Positions 30,033 through 39,108 of a stretch of DNA of 64,000 bases are shown one piece after another. The stretch covers positions 1 to 64,000 of the forward strand of contig JAGQVE010000016.1 of NCBI GenBank assembly GCA_020438105.1. The letters run 5' to 3'. How positions within the stretch are numbered: position 1 is the stretch's first letter; the number at the start of each line of letters is the position of its first letter. The notes beneath the pieces were generated by a model. It made no database searches. It had not been told where the DNA came from and saw only the letters and a list, made by a program, of their open reading frames with translations. This DNA comes from Bacteroidales bacterium. GTDB taxonomy: Bacteria; Bacteroidota; Bacteroidia; Bacteroidales; JAADJA01. A program made the translations under genes and the position numbers.

Positions 30033-30570
30033 TCTTCTGATCAGTAAATATGAGCTGGGTGATACCACCCTTGATGAGGAACGCGAATTAAAAGCGTTTT
30101 TCGCACAGGAGGAGATCCCTGCCAAATACAGGATCTACCGGGAGATTTTTGGATTTTACGATACGGCGGTGCAAGAGGAATTTCCGGATCCCGATTTTGA
30201 TAACCGGTTCTTTGACAAATTGGGCGTCAGCACTGAGTCCAAAAAAGGGCAATTGATTCCTTTTAATCGCCGCATTGTATGGCAGGTGGCTGCCAGCCTG
30301 GTATTGCTGGTGGGGTTGTATTTTGTTTTTCAATTTCAAAAACAGCCCGGAAATGAGATTGACGATCCCAAACTGGCTTATGCCGAAACTAAAAAAGCGT
30401 TGATGATGATTTCCGGAAACCTGAATACAGGCATGAAGGAACTATCAAGTATTAAAACTTTTGATGAAGGTGTGAATGAATTGAAAAACATCAAATCGTT
30501 TAATGAAGGCTTAAAAACCATGGAAAAAATTTCAACTTTTAACAGATCAACAAATTTTGTAAAACAATAA
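30013..30570 (+). CDS. Single-pass membrane anti-sigma factor candidate
   Basis: The 185-residue protein has an acidic cytoplasmic part with SKYELGDTTLDEERELKAF, as found in Bacteroidota anti-sigma-like proteins. One transmembrane helix spans about residues 88-106 (VWQVAASLVLLVGLYFVF). An extracytoplasmic tail of about 75 residues contains two near-repeats: LSSIKTFDEGVNELKN and IKSFNEGLKTMEK. No HxxxCxxC zinc motif is present. Overlap with the sigma gene and the topology support the role, which remains inferred. Confidence 0.8.
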   Translation: MNSQKIDLLISKYELGDTTLDEERELKAFFAQEEIPAKYRIYREIFGFYDTAVQEEFPDPDFDNRFFDKLGVSTESKKGQLIPFNRRIVWQVAASLVLLVGLYFVFQFQKQPGNEIDDPKLAYAETKKALMMISGNLNTGMKELSSIKTFDEGVNELKNIKSFNEGLKTMEKISTFNRSTNFVKQ

Positions 30571-30581
30571 AACTGAGAAAA

Positions 30582-31112
30582 ATGAAAACACTCATTCATT
30601 TATTTATCGTTGCTTTGCTGGCCATTCCAATGGCTGGAAAAAGCCAGAGTCCTGCAGATGCTTTGTTCGACAAGTATTCAGGCCAGGACGGATTTACTTC
30701 CGTTTATATTACCCAGCACATGTTCAGCCTTTTTGCTGACCTTGATTCAGATGAAGATGAATCCGGTTTTTTTGAACTGGTGAAAAATCTGGATAACATT
30801 AAAATTTTATCAATGGAACATGATACAACAGGGGCAGCTCCAAAGGTGAATTTTTACCAGGAGATCATGAGCGATTTTCCGAAAGACAAATATGAAGAAC
30901 TGATGGTGGTTAAGAAAAAAGGGCAGGATATTAAATTTTTTATCAGAAAAGAAGGCAATAAAATTGCTGAACTGCTGATGGTAGTTGGTGGTTTAGAGGA
31001 TAATGCCCTGATCAGTATCCAGGGAGATATTGATCTTAAAACCATCTCAAAGCTTTCCAAAACCATGGACATCGACGGGATGGAAAACCTGGAAGAAATT
31101 GAAGAAAAGTAA
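30582..31112 (+). CDS. DUF4252 secreted protein, copy 1
   Basis: The 176-residue protein has a signal peptide (MKTLIHLFIVALLAIPMAGKSQ). The DUF4252 pattern follows: ADALFDKYSGQDGFTSVYIT, a middle YEELMVVKKKGQDIKFFIRK, and a late LSKTMDIDGMENLEEI. It starts 11 bases after the anti-sigma gene. It is the first of three consecutive paralogues, each of about 170-180 residues with its own signal peptide. Function of the family is unknown. Linkage to the sigma/anti-sigma pair suggests a sensed or regulated envelope factor. Confidence 0.88.
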   Translation: MKTLIHLFIVALLAIPMAGKSQSPADALFDKYSGQDGFTSVYITQHMFSLFADLDSDEDESGFFELVKNLDNIKILSMEHDTTGAAPKVNFYQEIMSDFPKDKYEELMVVKKKGQDIKFFIRKEGNKIAELLMVVGGLEDNALISIQGDIDLKTISKLSKTMDIDGMENLEEIEEK

Positions 31113-31135
31113 TTTAAACTAATAAATTTTAAACC

Positions 31136-31681
31136 ATGAAACATACAATCATAAAAACACTACTTGCGATTCTCTTCCTGCTACCTGCATGGAGCTTTGC
31201 CCAGGATAAAGCAATAGCCAAAATATTTGATGAATATTCAGGAAAAAGCGGGTACACTTCAGTGGATATTTCGAAGGGCCTCTTTCAATTATTTGCACAA
31301 CTTGAAGCCGATGATCCCGAATTTGATGATCTGCAAAAAGCGCTTGACGGACTTGAGTCGCTGCGGCTTGTTGCTTACTCAATAGAAGGTGATAAAGGCA
31401 CAACGGAAGAAAAGAACAGTTTTGTATCCAATATCAAAAGCAATGTTCCTTTTGATGAATTCAAAGAATTGATGGTGGTTCGCGATGGCGATGACAAAAT
31501 CAATTTTTATGCAAAAAGTGAGGGCCAGATCATCACCGAAATGATCATGCTCGTGGATGGCGCCGACAAGGCCGTTTTTCTCAGTTTATTCGGCGTTATC
31601 GACCTGAAACATATTGCCAAGCTTGGTTCAACCATGGATTTGGGAGGTATGGAATACCTGGGCAAAATGAAAAGTGAATAA
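31136..31681 (+). CDS. DUF4252 secreted protein, copy 2
   Basis: The 181-residue protein has a signal peptide ending WSFAQD. The mature part has IAKIFDEYSGKSGYTSVDIS, FDEFKELMVVRDGDDKINFY, IITEMIMLVDG and LGSTMDLGGMEYLGKM. It is the closest of the three to copy 1, sharing the N-terminal YSG-x(3)-TSV motif and the C-terminal TMD-x-GGME/DGMEN pattern. There is a 23-base gap from copy 1. Confidence 0.88.
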   Translation: MKHTIIKTLLAILFLLPAWSFAQDKAIAKIFDEYSGKSGYTSVDISKGLFQLFAQLEADDPEFDDLQKALDGLESLRLVAYSIEGDKGTTEEKNSFVSNIKSNVPFDEFKELMVVRDGDDKINFYAKSEGQIITEMIMLVDGADKAVFLSLFGVIDLKHIAKLGSTMDLGGMEYLGKMKSE

Positions 31682-31697
31682 TTAAAAAATTGATCCT

Positions 31698-32207
31698 ATG
31701 AAAACAAAAATAATAGCTATTCTGATCATTCTTGCCGCAATTCCGGCAATGCTGGCTGCTCAATCGAATCCCCTCGATCAAATGATTAAAAAGTACAGCG
31801 ATAAGCAAGGCTTTTATTTCCTTGATCTTAAAACGAATTTGATGTCGAAATTGGTGGACAGCACCGGCCAATCAAACAATAAGGTGATCAACTTGAAGAT
31901 GATCACTTTTAATGAAGATCAAAACAATTCATTCAAAGCTTCCAATTTGTACAAACAGTTTTTTAATGGATTTGATAAATCAAACTACAAAGGAGTTATT
32001 GAGGTAAAAAGTTCAGGTAATAATGTTGAAATGCTGATCCGAAAGGAAGGAGATAAGTTAGCCGAAGTGATTATCGTGGTTCAGGAAGAAACGGAAATCA
32101 CACTCATCGCCGCTTCAGGAAATTTTGATATGTCAGATCTGTCGAAGTTTGAACATATGAAGAGCTGCCACGGCATGCAGATCATCAATCAATTATGTGA
32201 AGAATAA
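31698..32207 (+). CDS. DUF4252 secreted protein, copy 3 (divergent)
   Basis: The 169-residue protein has a signal peptide (MKTKIIAILIILAAIPAMLA). The N-terminal motif is altered to MIKKYSDKQGFYFLDLKTN. The middle repeat is FDKSNYKGVIEVKSSGNNVE followed by IRKEGDKLAEVIIVV, which matches copy 1's IRKEGNKIAELLMVV closely. The C-terminus ends CHGMQIINQLCEE, with two cysteines that the other copies lack. It is the last gene of the sigma operon, and a strong terminator follows. Confidence 0.82.
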   Translation: MKTKIIAILIILAAIPAMLAAQSNPLDQMIKKYSDKQGFYFLDLKTNLMSKLVDSTGQSNNKVINLKMITFNEDQNNSFKASNLYKQFFNGFDKSNYKGVIEVKSSGNNVEMLIRKEGDKLAEVIIVVQEETEITLIAASGNFDMSDLSKFEHMKSCHGMQIINQLCEE

Positions 32208-32230
32208 GGGATGTATTCTTAAATGCTTAT

Positions 32231-32263
32231 AGGCTTTCGGCGTAAGTTTCGAAAGCCTTTTTT
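32231..32263 (+). terminator. Terminator of the sigma/DUF4252 operon
   Basis: AGGCTTTCG (32231-32239) pairs with CGAAAGCCT (32250-32258), followed by five T residues. The -7-like TATTTTTG of the next gene (32269-32276) begins just after it. Confidence 0.88.
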
Positions 32264-32293
32264 AATGTTATTTTTGCAAACAGGAAACAGCCC

Positions 32294-33541
32294 ATGAATA
32301 CTTCTGAAAAACGATTCGAAAAAAACCTGCAGTTTTATAAATTTTGCTTTTATGGTTTTTTGAAAAACCTCCGGTTTTATGAGCCCTTCCTCTTCCTGTT
32401 TTTTATCCAGCAAGGCTTAACGTTTTTTCAGATCGGTGTTTTGATCAGCATTCGTGAAATCGGCAGAAATTTACTGGAGATTCCCGCAGGGGTTGTTGCC
32501 GATGCCATTGGCCGAAAGCGAACCCTCGTTTCTTCCTTTTTATTCTATATCAGCGCTTTTTTACTCTATTTTTTTGCGGAAAGTTATGCATGGTTCATTT
32601 TTGCGATGATCTTCTATTCCCTGGGTGACTCGTTCCGTACCGGTACGCACAAAGCTATGATTTTTGATTACCTCCGGCTTAATGACTGGAAAGATCAAAA
32701 GGTATTTTATTACGGGCATACCCGGTCGTATTCGCAACTCGGTTCGGCGCTTTCATCACTGATCGCTGCCCTGCTCGTGTTTTTTTCAGGTGAGTATCGA
32801 ATGATTTTCCTCTATACAATTATTCCCTATATTTTTGATTTGCTTTTAATTCTTTCCTATCCAAATGATCTTAACGGACAAACCATCGAATTTCGAAAAG
32901 ATAAAATCTGGTCTCGGTTTAAAGTAATACTCGCTGATTTTTGGCTTTCATTCAGAAAATTAAAAACTTTATCAATAATTTCCAATGTAGCTGTTTATAC
33001 CGGTTTTTACCAGGCCTTAAAAGATTATTTGCAGCCGGTAATCAAAACACTTGCATTATCGCTGCCCTTTTTCCTGGCATTTCAGGATGAACAGCGAACT
33101 GCCATATTGATCGGCCTGATATATTTTGTGGTTTATCTGCTAACCTCGTTTTCAGCGCGCAATGCCGGTAGGTTTGCCAACTTGTTTAATTCACTGCACA
33201 TGCCACTTAATTTAACTTTGCTGATTGGATTGGGAGTGGGGCTGCTATCAGGCCTGCTTTTTAAGTTTGATATGCTTTTAATGTCAGTGGTGTTTTTTGT
33301 TGTGATTTATATCATCGAAAACCTGCGAAAACCGGTTGGAGTATCTTACCTGAGCGAATCCATTGATAAAGATGTGCTGGCCACTGTTTTATCTGCCGAA
33401 TCGCAGGCACATACGCTGGTGGCGGCAATCCTCGCGCCACTTATTGGATATTTTGCAGACCTTTTTGGCGTAGGAATAGGAATATTTTCAGCAGCAGCCT
33501 TGCTGATCATTTTAATGCCACTATATTGGCTCAGGAAATAA
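32294..33541 (+). CDS. MFS transporter
   Basis: The 415-residue polytopic protein has about 12 hydrophobic segments. The major facilitator signature between helices 2 and 3 reads GVVADAIGRKRTLVSSF, and the N-terminal half has YGFLKNLRFYEPFLFLFF. Substrate cannot be read from the sequence; efflux is the common role of this subgroup. It is monocistronic, with a -7-like box (32269-32276) close to the start, and converges on the FtsX-like permease nine bases away. Confidence 0.85.
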   Translation: MNTSEKRFEKNLQFYKFCFYGFLKNLRFYEPFLFLFFIQQGLTFFQIGVLISIREIGRNLLEIPAGVVADAIGRKRTLVSSFLFYISAFLLYFFAESYAWFIFAMIFYSLGDSFRTGTHKAMIFDYLRLNDWKDQKVFYYGHTRSYSQLGSALSSLIAALLVFFSGEYRMIFLYTIIPYIFDLLLILSYPNDLNGQTIEFRKDKIWSRFKVILADFWLSFRKLKTLSIISNVAVYTGFYQALKDYLQPVIKTLALSLPFFLAFQDEQRTAILIGLIYFVVYLLTSFSARNAGRFANLFNSLHMPLNLTLLIGLGVGLLSGLLFKFDMLLMSVVFFVVIYIIENLRKPVGVSYLSESIDKDVLATVLSAESQAHTLVAAILAPLIGYFADLFGVGIGIFSAAALLIILMPLYWLRK

Positions 33542-33549
33542 TAAATGAA

Positions 33550-34791
33550 TTATTCGTACCGGAGTGATTCAATGGGATCAAGCCGGGAGGCTTTTGTTGC
33601 TGGCAGGTAGCCCGAAAAAATGGCTACAATAAAACATAATGCAAATCCCAATGCAATCCATGCCCAAGGAATGATAAAACTACTTCCGATAAGAAGAGAT
33701 ACAATATTGCCAATTGTAATTCCGAAAATCACCCCAAAAACGCCACCCAGTTGAGCAATTACAATGGCCTCGGCCAGAAATTGATTTCGAATTGTTTTGC
33801 GGGTTGCGCCCGTTGCTTTTCTAATCCCAATTTCACGAGTGCGCTCTGTTACCGAAACCAGCATGATATTCATCAAACCTATTGCGGCTCCAAGCAGTGT
33901 TATTCCGCCGATGATAATTGCAGCCCATCGGATAAAACTGAGGTTTTCGAGCATTAAACTTACGATACGATCACTTTTCGTTATTTCAAAATCATTTTCT
34001 TCGCCAATCGGTGTTCCGCGGATAACCCTGAATAATCCGGTTGCTTCGCCAATAGCCTCATCCAGTTGCCCCGGATTATTTGCCATTACATTGATGGTGA
34101 AGGAGCGATCGGGTTGTGAAAAGTATTGCCTCACATTATTAAGTGGTAAAAAACAATTATTGTCACCCGAAAAACCAAAACTTGAACCTTTTGATTTTAA
34201 TACGCCAATTACCCGGTACTTACCCGGACCAATTGAAATGATCTTTCCAACCGGGTCCTCATTGTTTTTAAAAAGTTTGTTTTCAAGTTCTTTACCCAGG
34301 ATAACCACATGCGATCCGTAATAAACCTCGTTATTGGAAAAGTTACGACCTTTTTCAATTTCATTGCCGGAGGTATACATGTAAGAGTCATCCGTGCCCA
34401 AAACCGGCACATTTGGATTGGTTTTTTCAGATTTGTATTTTAACGTGGCAGTATGAGTTGCAAAAGCATTTACCGAAACAAAGGCCGGAAAGTCAAAATT
34501 TTCCTTGAATCGCATGGCTTCATCATAGTTTATCCTTTCAAAATTGCGAGCTTTCTCCACCTTAGATCCAATTTGTATCCGCATCGACCTGTTTTTGATG
34601 GTAAAGGTGTTTGCACCCATCATCGTGAAATTTTCGGTAAGAAAATACTCCAGACTGTCGATGGAAGTTAAAATCCCCACCAACGACATCAGTCCAAAAG
34701 CAATGATAAGCACTGTAAGAATTGTCCTTACCATGTGTGAACGCACCGAGGCCAGCGATAATTTGATATTTTCAGAGATCAGGTTAGCCAT
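33550..34791 (-). CDS. MacB/FtsX-type ABC permease
   Basis: The 413-residue protein has one N-terminal transmembrane helix (TILTVLIIAFGLMSLVGIL), a periplasmic MacB_PCD-like domain of about 200 residues, and three C-terminal helices. Typical FtsX motifs are present: LMNIMLVSVTERTREIGIRK and RKTIRNQFLAEAIVIAQLGG. No ATPase gene is adjacent. The closest LolD/MacB-type ATPase is at 5407-6138. It may export a lipoprotein, peptide or drug. Pairing is unproven. Confidence 0.9.
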   Translation of the reverse strand: MANLISENIKLSLASVRSHMVRTILTVLIIAFGLMSLVGILTSIDSLEYFLTENFTMMGANTFTIKNRSMRIQIGSKVEKARNFERINYDEAMRFKENFDFPAFVSVNAFATHTATLKYKSEKTNPNVPVLGTDDSYMYTSGNEIEKGRNFSNNEVYYGSHVVILGKELENKLFKNNEDPVGKIISIGPGKYRVIGVLKSKGSSFGFSGDNNCFLPLNNVRQYFSQPDRSFTINVMANNPGQLDEAIGEATGLFRVIRGTPIGEENDFEITKSDRIVSLMLENLSFIRWAAIIIGGITLLGAAIGLMNIMLVSVTERTREIGIRKATGATRKTIRNQFLAEAIVIAQLGGVFGVIFGITIGNIVSLLIGSSFIIPWAWIALGFALCFIVAIFSGYLPATKASRLDPIESLRYE

Positions 34792-34899
34792 GTATCAGTT
34801 TCTGTAAAAGCAAAAGTACTTATAAATATGATAGACATTTTGTGAAAAAGTAATGGAATAGATTGTGCTAAAACCAAAATTCAATTGCCATGAACGGGA

Positions 34900-35409
34900 T
34901 TATCTTAAAAAGAAAAAGCCTGATAGGAAAAATGACCAAACAACTACTGAAAGGCTCATATACACCAAAATGTTTGATTTTTTAGCATAGTATTTTTGAG
35001 CAAGAAAAGCCCCGATTGGGATGGAAAGCAATACGGGAGTTAATATCACAATTCCCAGCAGCCCGTACTTATTTCGAATATTTACAATAAACTTATTGCG
35101 ACGGGTAAAAACTTTTGATTTTTTCTTTTTGCACCTGTTGGCTTCATGCCATTTTCGGGTGGCTTCCGATCCTCCAAAATAACCAATGATTATCGGACAA
35201 AATTTAAAGTATTGATTTAATATCCATTTGCTGAGGTGGTAGAAAAAAACAATGCCAGTAATTCCTCCGGCGGCTGTAATGATAACTGTTTCGAAATAGC
35301 CGAAACCATAGCCAATGGCAAGCAAAGGTGCGAACAGGAATTTAATGCCGCTGATCAATATTACCTGTATGAGTTTGAATGCTGAAAGTCCTGCAAATAG
35401 AGAGTTCAT
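34900..35409 (-). CDS. Small multidrug-export-like membrane protein
   Basis: The 169-residue protein has about four hydrophobic segments, including SGIKFLFAPLLAIGYGFGYF, a glycine-rich AAGGITGIVFFYHLSKWI, and LGIVILTPVLLSIPIGAFLA. This matches the family annotated as putative small multidrug export (Sm_multidrug_ex). A basic loop of about 15 residues (CKKKKSKVFTRRNKF) separates the halves. The transport function is a family label and is not shown by the sequence. It stands alone. Confidence 0.65.
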   Translation of the reverse strand: MNSLFAGLSAFKLIQVILISGIKFLFAPLLAIGYGFGYFETVIITAAGGITGIVFFYHLSKWILNQYFKFCPIIIGYFGGSEATRKWHEANRCKKKKSKVFTRRNKFIVNIRNKYGLLGIVILTPVLLSIPIGAFLAQKYYAKKSNILVYMSLSVVVWSFFLSGFFFLR

Positions 35410-35561
35410 TTGAGTTTTGCCTTAATAACAGAAAGTACAATTAAACGGGGAAATTGATAATTAGTTTTCAGAAAAACTTTAAAAACAAAACATCTTTTTT
35501 TATGCTTTATTTTAAAAAAGCAGTCTTAAATTTCAGGAAAATAAATGATGTATTTTCCAAT

Positions 35562-36218
35562 TTAAAAATCAGACTTATCGCCATAAGCCAGATCACCTGC
35601 ATCGCCCAATCCGGGAACGATATATGCTTTTGCCGTGAGTTCATCATCAATGGCGCCTGTCCAAATGGTGATGTTTTGCATGGGTAATTGCTTTTTAATG
35701 TAATTTAATCCTTCCACACTGGCAATAACCGAGGCAATATGGATTTTGGCAGGTTTGCCAAATGATTTTAAAGCTTTATAAGCTTCTACTATCGATGCTC
35801 CTGTTGCCAGCATCGGGTCACATATCACCACTATTTTATCATCCAGGTTGGGACTCGACACATATTCGATTTTAATGGTAAATTTTTCGTTTTTCCCTAC
35901 TTTACGGTAGGCCGAAATAAACCCGCTTGCCGAACGATCAAAAATATTCAGCATTCCTTTGTGAAGCGGAACACCTGCCCGCAGGATAGGTATTAAAACG
36001 GGATATTCCTTGAGCACTTTTATTTTTGATAAACCCAGTGTGGTTGTTACTTCAATTTCATCGAAGTTAAGCGTTTTGCTAATTTCATAACCCATGATCT
36101 CGCCAACTCGTTCCAGGTTTCTCCTGAATCGCATGCTGTCCTGTTGGATTTGTGAATCCCGCAATTCAGCAATGAAGTTGTTGAAAATTGAATTGTCTTT
36201 GCCCAAATTGATAACCAT
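35562..36218 (-). CDS. upp: Uracil phosphoribosyltransferase
   Basis: Upp converts uracil and PRPP to UMP. At 218 residues it has normal length. It carries ILRAGVPLHKGMLNIF, the PRPP loop VVICDPMLATGASIVEAYKA, and the C-terminal uracil-binding IVPGLGDAGDLAYG. It is monocistronic as far as can be seen, with intergenic regions of about 150 and 100 bases on either side. Confidence 0.95.
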   Translation of the reverse strand: MVINLGKDNSIFNNFIAELRDSQIQQDSMRFRRNLERVGEIMGYEISKTLNFDEIEVTTTLGLSKIKVLKEYPVLIPILRAGVPLHKGMLNIFDRSASGFISAYRKVGKNEKFTIKIEYVSSPNLDDKIVVICDPMLATGASIVEAYKALKSFGKPAKIHIASVIASVEGLNYIKKQLPMQNITIWTGAIDDELTAKAYIVPGLGDAGDLAYGDKSDF

Positions 36219-36318
36219 AATCGAACTATTGGAAGGTTGGTAATTTATGTCAACTAAAGTACAAATAATTTATTAAAATCTCCAATTTAGCTAACGTTTT
36301 CAAATATGTGGAAGGCTG

Positions 36319-37251
36319 TTATCTAATTCCTTTGATAAGCTTTAATCCCGCTGAAACAAACCATGGCAAGCGATTGATTTTTAAATGCGGATAAGTGATC
36401 TCCCTGGCTGCAAAACTTTTATAAAACCGGGCTAAATTCGGATCATTGGAGCCTTCAAAATCAAGGGTTAAGTGTTGCTGACTGTGTTCATAAATAAACT
36501 TATCAATCAACCAGGGCATTGCATTCAGTTCTTTGCCCACATCATTCAATCCTGAAAACAGGAAAATGGCTTTTTTCTTACTCCTTAAAAAAACCGCCCC
36601 GGCACACAGATCATTGGTGGGCGAAAAAACCCCATAAGTCGTCACCAGTCCTTTATAAATCCCTGCATAAATCAGCCGGGCAAGCATGGTATAATGTTCT
36701 TCTTTTAAATGATTGATATTTTTACCCCGGTTCTCCCTGAAAAGATGAATGATGTCTTCGGGTTTTGAGCTTTTGACCAGCGTTAATTTATTGGATTCGG
36801 CTTTTTTAATATTTCTCCTAAGGTTTGTTGAATATGACTTTGCCAGACTTTCATAAGGTTTTATAAGGTCTAATTCATGCGTGAGCCAGGATTGTGATTC
36901 AATAACTTCACCTGAAAATTTATTGAAGGTATTCAGGTTGATTTCGGCAAACTTAAATTTTCGTGGAATAGCCTCAATGAAATCATTAACCAGGTGCTCC
37001 GATAAAACGAGTTTGGAAAATACGCCTAATTGCTGTGTAAAAGCCGGCTGATACAAATAGTTGATTCCATATTTGCGGTTGCCCACAAGTGGCATCACGC
37101 TTTCATAATCATCCGAAACCAAACCCTCCCATCCCGGAGCTACCATATCAAGCCACCATGTTTTGGCATAGACCATTCCATTAAAAGCCTCTTCAATGCA
37201 GTTATCCCATTTTTCAGGATCAATTTCATTATTTGCCAGGTATCTGATCAT
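36319..37251 (-). CDS. FemAB/GNAT-like acyltransferase
   Basis: The 310-residue protein resembles the FemAB/BcsL-like acetyltransferase fold. Recognisable segments are the SYSTNLRRNIKKAESNKL helix and the acyl-CoA or aminoacyl site region GAVFLRSKKKAIFLFSGLN. Later come LIDKFIYEHSQQHLTLDFEG and SNDPNLARFYKSF, typical of the C-terminal half. It starts one base after the stop of the deacetylase-like gene, so the two are co-translated. A role in cell-wall or polysaccharide modification is inferred. Confidence 0.72.
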   Translation of the reverse strand: MIRYLANNEIDPEKWDNCIEEAFNGMVYAKTWWLDMVAPGWEGLVSDDYESVMPLVGNRKYGINYLYQPAFTQQLGVFSKLVLSEHLVNDFIEAIPRKFKFAEINLNTFNKFSGEVIESQSWLTHELDLIKPYESLAKSYSTNLRRNIKKAESNKLTLVKSSKPEDIIHLFRENRGKNINHLKEEHYTMLARLIYAGIYKGLVTTYGVFSPTNDLCAGAVFLRSKKKAIFLFSGLNDVGKELNAMPWLIDKFIYEHSQQHLTLDFEGSNDPNLARFYKSFAAREITYPHLKINRLPWFVSAGLKLIKGIR

Positions 37252-37252
37252 A

Positions 37253-38563
37253 TTATTTCACCATTGCCTCCTGTATCATTTCTTCGTAAAGTTGTTGCCA
37301 GCCCTGCCAGCGATGCGCATTGCTCAATGATTCGTTGTGCCAAATGGAAATAAAGGTACCATTTACCTCCTTCACCTCCTTTATCAGAGGTTTAATTACT
37401 GCACTTGCCTCATTAACCGAAAGATTCATATAGTCTTTAAGGGTTCCTTCCATGTAAGTAAAGGGGTGTATCTGAAGTTTTGTTTCGGTGTCGAGGTCAA
37501 GATCATAAAACCTGAAGCTGCTGCAAATACCAGCCCTGAAGCCGGGCTGCGCGGCAAAGCCCATGGAGTAATCATCACTGATATCGAGGTTGACCAAATT
37601 TCGGTATGTGCCGGGTAATTGCACCATTAAAAAATGCTGCCGGCTAAGATTGATCTCCCGGTTTAAAACATGCGACAACCTCTCTACCTCTGACTTCAAC
37701 CTTTTGAAATCGAAATTGGAATTAAAAGAAGGGTGGATGCCAACCCTCGCATGATCAGCCAGTGATTTAATCAGCGTTTGGAATTTCCGGTTGCGGAAGG
37801 GGATGTTTTTATCGTTTAGCCCATATTCCGCAAAAAGTACAAAATAGATTGGATTTAATTTGTACCTGCGATGTATCTTCAATTGAAAATTATAAGTGTC
37901 GAAGGGATCGTTTTGCGTGCCGGCCAATACCCTGGTCCTTTCGGCGATGCCTTTAAAATCAGCGTGGTAAAGTGCATTTAAATATCCGCCAAAGGTTCTG
38001 AAAAGGCCTTTTTCACGATAAGCCCATGCAGCATCTATATCAATGGTTGGAATAAATTTATATTTTGGTGCGTTAAATTCCAGGTTCGCATATCTTTCCG
38101 ATAGTAGTTTTTTGATTTTAGTAGCCCAAATATTTACGACAGGTTTATGCAAAAATCCCTTTTGAAAGGCAATGCTCTCCTTCGCACTGAAGCGGCCATA
38201 TTCATCCTTTTTGTAAGGCAAATATTCTTCGTACCTGGTAACAATATAAAACCCTGCGGCAAGCGGATCAAAGGGTAAGGCCGATAGTTTATTATAAACC
38301 GGGAAAAAAGCAGGGATACCTTCAAAATCGATGAAGTTAAGGTCGATATGTTTTATTTTTCTTTCAAACAATATGTGCTCTGCTGCCAGGAATAATTCAT
38401 CCTTAACAGGTGATTTCCCATAACTCATTTTGGGACCATCGTATGCTTCAAATGCCTGCTGATCGCTGGTTAACTCGTATTTTACATGCAGGATGTCGCG
38501 AAAGTACAAACCCATTGTGAATTTTACGCGGTTTGTTATTTTTTCTGTGTAGATCAGCAGCAT
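37253..38563 (-). CDS. Polysaccharide deacetylase-like protein
   Basis: The 436-residue protein contains YKFIPTIDIDAAWAYREKG, whose two aspartates match the deacetylase metal-binding TxDxD pattern. ARVGIHPSFNSNFDFKRLKS supplies the HxS motif, and FISIWHNESLSN lies near the end. The N-terminal third (IVTRYEEYLPYKKDEYGRFS) belongs to a domain linked to deacetylases in Bacteroidota. It probably removes an acyl group from an envelope glycan. It sits between a gamma-carbonic-anhydrase-like gene and the FemAB-like gene. Confidence 0.78.
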   Translation of the reverse strand: MLLIYTEKITNRVKFTMGLYFRDILHVKYELTSDQQAFEAYDGPKMSYGKSPVKDELFLAAEHILFERKIKHIDLNFIDFEGIPAFFPVYNKLSALPFDPLAAGFYIVTRYEEYLPYKKDEYGRFSAKESIAFQKGFLHKPVVNIWATKIKKLLSERYANLEFNAPKYKFIPTIDIDAAWAYREKGLFRTFGGYLNALYHADFKGIAERTRVLAGTQNDPFDTYNFQLKIHRRYKLNPIYFVLFAEYGLNDKNIPFRNRKFQTLIKSLADHARVGIHPSFNSNFDFKRLKSEVERLSHVLNREINLSRQHFLMVQLPGTYRNLVNLDISDDYSMGFAAQPGFRAGICSSFRFYDLDLDTETKLQIHPFTYMEGTLKDYMNLSVNEASAVIKPLIKEVKEVNGTFISIWHNESLSNAHRWQGWQQLYEEMIQEAMVK

Positions 38564-38577
38564 TTTAATTCTGAAAA

Positions 38578-39108
38578 TTATTTCGTTAACGCATGATCAT
38601 CATACCAACTTGCGTACATGTTATAACTGTTGGCAATGCGGTTTATTTCTCCTTCGATGAGTTCGGTATCCACGGTTTTTATTTTTTTTGCGGGTACTCC
38701 GGCATAAACCGATCCCGACTCCACCACGGTGCCTTTACTAACAACCGCCCCTGCGGCAATAATTGAATTACTCTCCACAACCACGTTATCCATAATTATT
38801 GAGCCCATGCCAACCAGCACATTATCGTGAATGGTGCAACCATGAACTATGGCATTATGGGCAATGGATACATTATTCCCGATGGTAGTCGGGGCTTTTT
38901 GGTAAGTGCAGTGAATGATAACCCCATCCTGAATATTCACTTTATTGCCAATGCGTATTGCATGAACATCGCCCCTTACCACTGCGTTAAACCATACACT
39001 ACAATGGTCGCCCATTACCACATCACCGGTAATGGTGGCATTATCAGCTAAAAAACAGTTTTTGCCAATGCTGGGCGTTACGCCTTTTACCTTCTTGATC
39101 AGAGCCAT
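38578..39108 (-). CDS. Gamma carbonic anhydrase-like hexapeptide protein
   Basis: The 176-residue left-handed beta helix has hexapeptide repeats across most of its length. The metal-binding histidines of the gamma carbonic anhydrase/PaaY group are in place: VIIHCTYQ, IAHNAIVHG and CTIHDNVLVGMGS. The conserved VRGDVHAIRIGN carries the Arg-Asp pair. Carbonic anhydrase activity is possible, but many family members are inactive or acyltransferases. It lies 14 bases ahead of the deacetylase-like gene. Confidence 0.88.
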   Translation of the reverse strand: MALIKKVKGVTPSIGKNCFLADNATITGDVVMGDHCSVWFNAVVRGDVHAIRIGNKVNIQDGVIIHCTYQKAPTTIGNNVSIAHNAIVHGCTIHDNVLVGMGSIIMDNVVVESNSIIAAGAVVSKGTVVESGSVYAGVPAKKIKTVDTELIEGEINRIANSYNMYASWYDDHALTK

